Positions 5,802 to 8,460 of a DNA stretch of 8,460 nt are shown piece by piece. Location: the NCBI GenBank assembly GCA_003542015.1, contig DPLL01000181.1, positions 1-8,460 on the forward strand. The letters are read 5' to 3'. The DNA comes from Microcoleaceae cyanobacterium UBA9251. Its GTDB lineage: Bacteria; Cyanobacteriota; Cyanobacteriia; Cyanobacteriales; Microcoleaceae. Numbering within the stretch: position 1 is the stretch's first letter; each line of letters starts with the position of its first letter. The notes under the pieces are model-generated. The model had not been told where the DNA came from. It did no database searches and was given only the letters and a program-made list of their open reading frames with translations. The position numbers and the translations under genes are program-made.

Positions 5802-6533
5802 ATGCCACAAGCACAAAATCCCAATTATCCCCGGAACATTTTTAAACGCAGATTGTTGTTTTTCTCGATCGCCCTTTTTCTCACTCTCTTAATTCTAGCA
5901 ACTAAATCTTCCTACGTTCAAGATTTTTGCAGAAATGTGTTAATGCGGATCGAGGACTTAGGCGCTTGGAGACCGATCGCATTTGTAGTCACATACAACT
6001 TAGCTACTATACTATTTATACCGGGTGCTGTTTTGACCCTGGGAGGTGGCGTGCTGTTTGGCCTGTGGTGGGGATCAATCTACGTGTTTGTGGCCGCAAC
6101 TTTAGGGGCTACCTTTGCTTTCCTAATTGGGCGATACTTGTCCCGCGATCGCGTGGTAAAATACATGGAAGCCCATCCCAAATTCCAAGCTCTCGATCGC
6201 GCCGTTTCCCAAGAAGGATTAAAAATAGTATTTTTGACTCGTCTTTGTCCTTTATTTCCTTTCAATTTATTGAATTACGCTTTAGGAATTACCCAAGTTT
6301 CTTTGAAAGATTATATACTAGGTTCCTTCGGCATGATACCGGGAACTGTCATGTATGTTTACTCCGGTTCTTTGGTAGGAGATCTGGCTGCGATCGGCGC
6401 GGTAACAGGGTGTACTAATCCCCAAGATTCAGCAGTAAAATGGTTGATTAATATCATCAGTTTTATTGCTACTGTCGCTGTTACTGTCTATATCACTCGG
6501 ATCGCGAACAAAGCTTTGGAAGAAAGTGTTTAA
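5802..6533 (+). CDS. VTT (TVP38/TMEM64, DedA-related) membrane protein (243 aa)
   Basis: This is an inner- or thylakoid-membrane protein of the VTT/SNARE-associated family; related proteins act in lipid or small-molecule transport, but the bacterial substrate is mostly unknown. Hydrophobic segments lie at about 17-34, 57-76, 84-110, 141-165, 170-192 and 212-232. The family core is clear: FIPGAVLTLGGGVLFGLWWG (72-91), ATLGATFAFLIGRYLSRDRV (99-118) and FLTRLCPLFPFNLLNYALG (144-162), the last with the conserved Arg147, Pro150 and Pro153, followed by YILGSFGMIPGTVMYVYSGS (171-190). The length is normal. GGTGA a few bases before the ATG is a weak ribosome site. The next gene begins 16 bases after this stop and has its own strong ribosome site, so the two form an operon. 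The pairing suggests that membrane protein and flavoprotein work together. Confidence 0.92.
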   Translation: MPQAQNPNYPRNIFKRRLLFFSIALFLTLLILATKSSYVQDFCRNVLMRIEDLGAWRPIAFVVTYNLATILFIPGAVLTLGGGVLFGLWWGSIYVFVAATLGATFAFLIGRYLSRDRVVKYMEAHPKFQALDRAVSQEGLKIVFLTRLCPLFPFNLLNYALGITQVSLKDYILGSFGMIPGTVMYVYSGSLVGDLAAIGAVTGCTNPQDSAVKWLINIISFIATVAVTVYITRIANKALEESV

Positions 6534-6535
6534 TT

Positions 6536-6540
6536 AGGAG
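6536..6540 (+). promoter_or_regulatory. Ribosome binding site of the MerA-like gene
   Basis: AGGAG begins 3 bases after the VTT stop codon and lies 9 bases before the ATG at 6550. The in-frame TTG at 6544 would leave only 3 bases, so the ATG is the better start. Confidence 0.75.
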
Positions 6541-6549
6541 AATTTGCCA

Positions 6550-8085
6550 ATGTCGCAGTCAAAAGTCGATAGCCTAAATGTCCCCCCGATGGACGAACAC
6601 AATCAAAAATTAGTCTCTTATTTACATCCGCCAGATTGGGTAAATCCGCAGCCAGCAAACTGTTACAATTTAGTAGTAATTGGAGCCGGCCCCGCTGGAT
6701 TAATTGTTGCCGCAGGTGCCGCAGGTTTGGGCGCGAAAGTTGCTTTGATTGAAAAACATTTGATGGGCGGCGATTGTTTGAATGTCGGTTGTGTACCTTC
6801 AAAAGCACTGATTCGTTCGTCTCGTACTGTCGGTGATATCTGGGAAGCGAGTAAATTTGGTGTTAAGGTTTCTGACAGTGCAGAAGTGGATTTTCCGGCT
6901 GTGATGAAAAGAATGCGGCGCATCAGGGCGGGAATCAGTGATGTTGATTCTGTTCAACGCTATCAACACAAATTAGGCGTAGATGTTTTTCTGGGTTCTG
7001 GTCGTTTTACTAGCAATAATACAGTAGAAGTGGCTGGTCAAACTCTCCGCTTTAAAAAAGCAGTAATTGCGACGGGTGCAAGGGCGCTACAACCGCAAAT
7101 TTCCGGTTTACAAGAAGCTGGATATCTGACTAATGAAACTGTGTTTAACCTCACGGAAAAGCCGCAACGTTTGGCAATAATTGGCGCAGGTCCGATCGGC
7201 TGCGAATTGGCTCAAGCCTTCCGCAGGCTGGGTTCGGAAGTCGTGTTACTCCACAAAAATGCTCACATTTTGGACAAGGAAGATGTTGATGCTGCTAACA
7301 TTGTGCAGCAGGCTTTTGTGAGGGAAGAAATTCAGCTAATTCTAGAATCCAAAATAGAGCGCGTTGAGCAAACAAATACAGGCAAAGTAATTTATTATGA
7401 ATCTCAGGGTAAAGCTGGTACTGTGACTGTAGATGAAATTCTGATTAGCACCGGGCGATCGCCCAATGTGGAAGGATTGAATTTGGAGGCGATCGGCGTT
7501 GACTACGATACACAAACGGGCGTATTTGTCAACGACAATTTGCAAACTACTAATCCCCGCATTTATGCCGCTGGCGATATCTGCATGAAGCATAAATTTA
7601 CTCATGCTGCTGATTTTGCGGCGAGGATTGTCATTCAAAATACGCTGTTTTTCGGACGCAAAAAACTCAGTGCTTTGACTATACCTTGGTGTACTTATAC
7701 TAGCCCAGAGGTGGCGCACGTTGGAATGGGCGATCGCGAAATTCAAGCCAAAGGGATTGATGTCGATACATTTTTGATTCCTTTCAGTCAAGTCGATCGG
7801 GCAATTCTTGACGGAGAAGATGAGGGTTTTGTGAAAATTCACGTCAAGAAAGGTAGCGATAAAATATTAGGTGCAACTATTGTTGCTAGAAACGCTGGGG
7901 AGATGATTAGCGAGATTACTTTAGCAATGGTTAACAATATTGGTTTAGGAAAAATTGCGAGTGTAATTCATCCCTATCCGACGCAAGCTGAGGCGATTCG
8001 TAAAGCCGGGGATGCGTACAATCGCACTCGTTTGACACCGTTTGTCAAGAATTTGTTCAATCGCTGGCTGGCTTGGACTAGGTAG
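6550..8085 (+). CDS. MerA-like FAD-dependent pyridine nucleotide-disulfide oxidoreductase (511 aa)
   Basis: This homodimeric flavoprotein of the class I disulfide reductase family transfers electrons from NAD(P)H through FAD to a redox-active cysteine pair. Domains in order: the FAD motif VVIGAGPAG near 42-50; the redox disulfide GGDCLNVGCVPSK with Cys76 and Cys81; an ATGARA motif near 174-179; the NAD(P)-binding LAIIGAGPIGCELA near 208-221; STGRSPN near 300-306; the second FAD motif YAAGDIC near 339-345; and a dimerisation domain from about 378. Two features argue against a true mercuric reductase: there is no N-terminal metal-binding GMTCxxC domain and no C-terminal vicinal Cys pair. In the HxHPTxxE motif that supplies the catalytic His in related reductases, this protein has HPYPTQAE, with Tyr476 in the His position, as I recall for MerA (PYLT). 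The C-terminus ends in a basic, aromatic tail (FVKNLFNRWLAWTR) that could touch the membrane or partner. It is in an operon with the VTT gene; the substrate is unknown. Confidence 0.93.
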   Translation: MSQSKVDSLNVPPMDEHNQKLVSYLHPPDWVNPQPANCYNLVVIGAGPAGLIVAAGAAGLGAKVALIEKHLMGGDCLNVGCVPSKALIRSSRTVGDIWEASKFGVKVSDSAEVDFPAVMKRMRRIRAGISDVDSVQRYQHKLGVDVFLGSGRFTSNNTVEVAGQTLRFKKAVIATGARALQPQISGLQEAGYLTNETVFNLTEKPQRLAIIGAGPIGCELAQAFRRLGSEVVLLHKNAHILDKEDVDAANIVQQAFVREEIQLILESKIERVEQTNTGKVIYYESQGKAGTVTVDEILISTGRSPNVEGLNLEAIGVDYDTQTGVFVNDNLQTTNPRIYAAGDICMKHKFTHAADFAARIVIQNTLFFGRKKLSALTIPWCTYTSPEVAHVGMGDREIQAKGIDVDTFLIPFSQVDRAILDGEDEGFVKIHVKKGSDKILGATIVARNAGEMISEITLAMVNNIGLGKIASVIHPYPTQAEAIRKAGDAYNRTRLTPFVKNLFNRWLAWTR

Positions 8086-8118
8086 ATATAGGAAGAAGGA
8101 AGTTCGGCAACAGATTGT

Positions 8119-8136
8119 GTAACGGATGTAACGGAT
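8119..8136. repeat. 9-bp tandem duplication GTAACGGAT x2
   Basis: Two perfect adjacent copies lie in the 89-base spacer between the convergent MerA-like and winged-helix-like genes. It could be a slippage product. No terminator hairpin is evident in this spacer. Confidence 0.6.
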
Positions 8137-8174
8137 GTCATGAAAATGGGAGACAGAAATAGGATAGTTTTAAA

Positions 8175-8408
8175 TTATTGTAATCGCGCTCTTCCTGCAT
8201 CAGTAATACAGTACAGTCTAAATTGAGAACCATAAAATTTCCGCTCGTCAATCAATCCCTCTTGTTTAAGTGCCTTAATTTCGTCAAGATAAGGACCAGG
8301 AGTTTCTGGATTATTAATGCTAAGGTAGCGGTCAATTTGATACCAGTACCACTTACTATCATATTGAGCTATCAACTGTAAAATTTCTTGTTTAACTTTA
8401 ACTCTCAT
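8175..8408 (-). CDS. Small winged-helix-like protein (77 aa), function unknown
   Basis: This short soluble protein has a sequence pattern that fits a single winged-helix domain: helix 1 (about 3-15, VKQEILQLIAQY), an aromatic segment (KWYWYQIDRYL, 19-29), a probable recognition helix (about 39-53, PYLDEIKALKQEGLI), and a two-strand wing ending in FRLYCITDAGRARL (63-76). The Y.(L/I)T..G...L ending is typical of small transcription regulators of the MarR/PadR kind. A DNA-binding role is inference; it could equally be a protein-interaction module. The ATG at 8408 is bounded by an in-frame stop two codons upstream, and no clear ribosome site precedes it, so the promoter and leader may lie partly beyond the right edge. 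It converges with the MerA-like gene. Confidence 0.7.
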   Translation of the reverse strand: MRVKVKQEILQLIAQYDSKWYWYQIDRYLSINNPETPGPYLDEIKALKQEGLIDERKFYGSQFRLYCITDAGRARLQ

Positions 8409-8460
8409 AATTCAACTGACAATTAACAACCAAACTGACTGTTTGTGGAACAGGCATCTT

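Larger units (their letters stand above)
73..7737. repeat. Eight HIP1 octamers (GCGATCGC) spread over the window
   Basis: Perfect sites start at 73, 1312, 2841, 4334, 4490, 6145, 7455 and 7730. Seven are inside genes and one (4490) is intergenic. The entry spans first to last site; the sites are separate, not one element. This density is a hallmark of many cyanobacterial genomes and is the main clue to the host. Confidence 0.9.

Noticed and set aside
5927..6418. 163-codon plus-strand frame inside the VTT gene
   Set aside because: It is out of frame with a clear VTT protein, and its translation is rich in Arg, Cys and Trp, as expected from a shadow frame.
7342..7842. 166-codon minus-strand frame opposite the MerA-like gene
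   Set aside because: It lies wholly antisense to well-conserved oxidoreductase motifs and has no domain pattern of its own.
6550..8085. Naming the flavoprotein a mercuric reductase (merA)
   Set aside because: The metal-binding N-terminal domain and the C-terminal vicinal cysteines are absent, and no mer transport or regulatory genes are present.

Overview
The window looks like chromosomal DNA of a cyanobacterium. The octamer GCGATCGC (HIP1) occurs eight times in 8.46 kb, where random sequence would give well under one. The codon use is moderately AT-rich, and the gene families present (HAMP-less chemoreceptors, long isochorismatase-like hydrolases, a VTT protein paired with a MerA-like flavoprotein) are common in filamentous cyanobacteria. 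An Oscillatoriales-type host is my guess, not something I can show.

Layout, left to right. Two tandem methyl-accepting chemotaxis protein genes lie on the minus strand. The upstream one (774-2225) is complete. The downstream one (734 to beyond position 1) is cut by the left edge. They are duplicates, collinear without a gap over all 244 visible codons, with near-identical membrane and signalling parts and diverged sensor domains. A 316-base spacer separates them from a divergent plus-strand gene (2542-3564) for a four-helix membrane protein with a C39-like cysteine peptidase domain and a C-terminal peptidoglycan-binding-like segment. About 360 bases follow with no convincing gene, only short repeat-like debris. 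Next come two minus-strand genes: a small secreted protein of unknown function (3928-4416) and a long nicotinamidase/isochorismatase-like cysteine hydrolase (4588-5616). A spacer with a 9-bp triple repeat leads into a plus-strand two-gene operon (5802-8085) encoding a VTT/TVP38-type membrane protein and a MerA-like FAD disulfide oxidoreductase. A small winged-helix-like protein (8175-8408, minus strand) closes the window.

The two chemoreceptors probably act together on a shared CheA/CheW pathway encoded elsewhere. The VTT and flavoprotein genes probably function as a membrane-associated redox pair, since homologues of the two are known fused in other bacteria. The remaining genes look like independent units. 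I see no tRNA, rRNA, CRISPR array, insertion sequence or phage gene, and no strong evidence of a new multi-gene system. The best leads are the C39 membrane peptidase, the VTT/MerA-like pair, and the mosaic divergence of the receptor duplicates.
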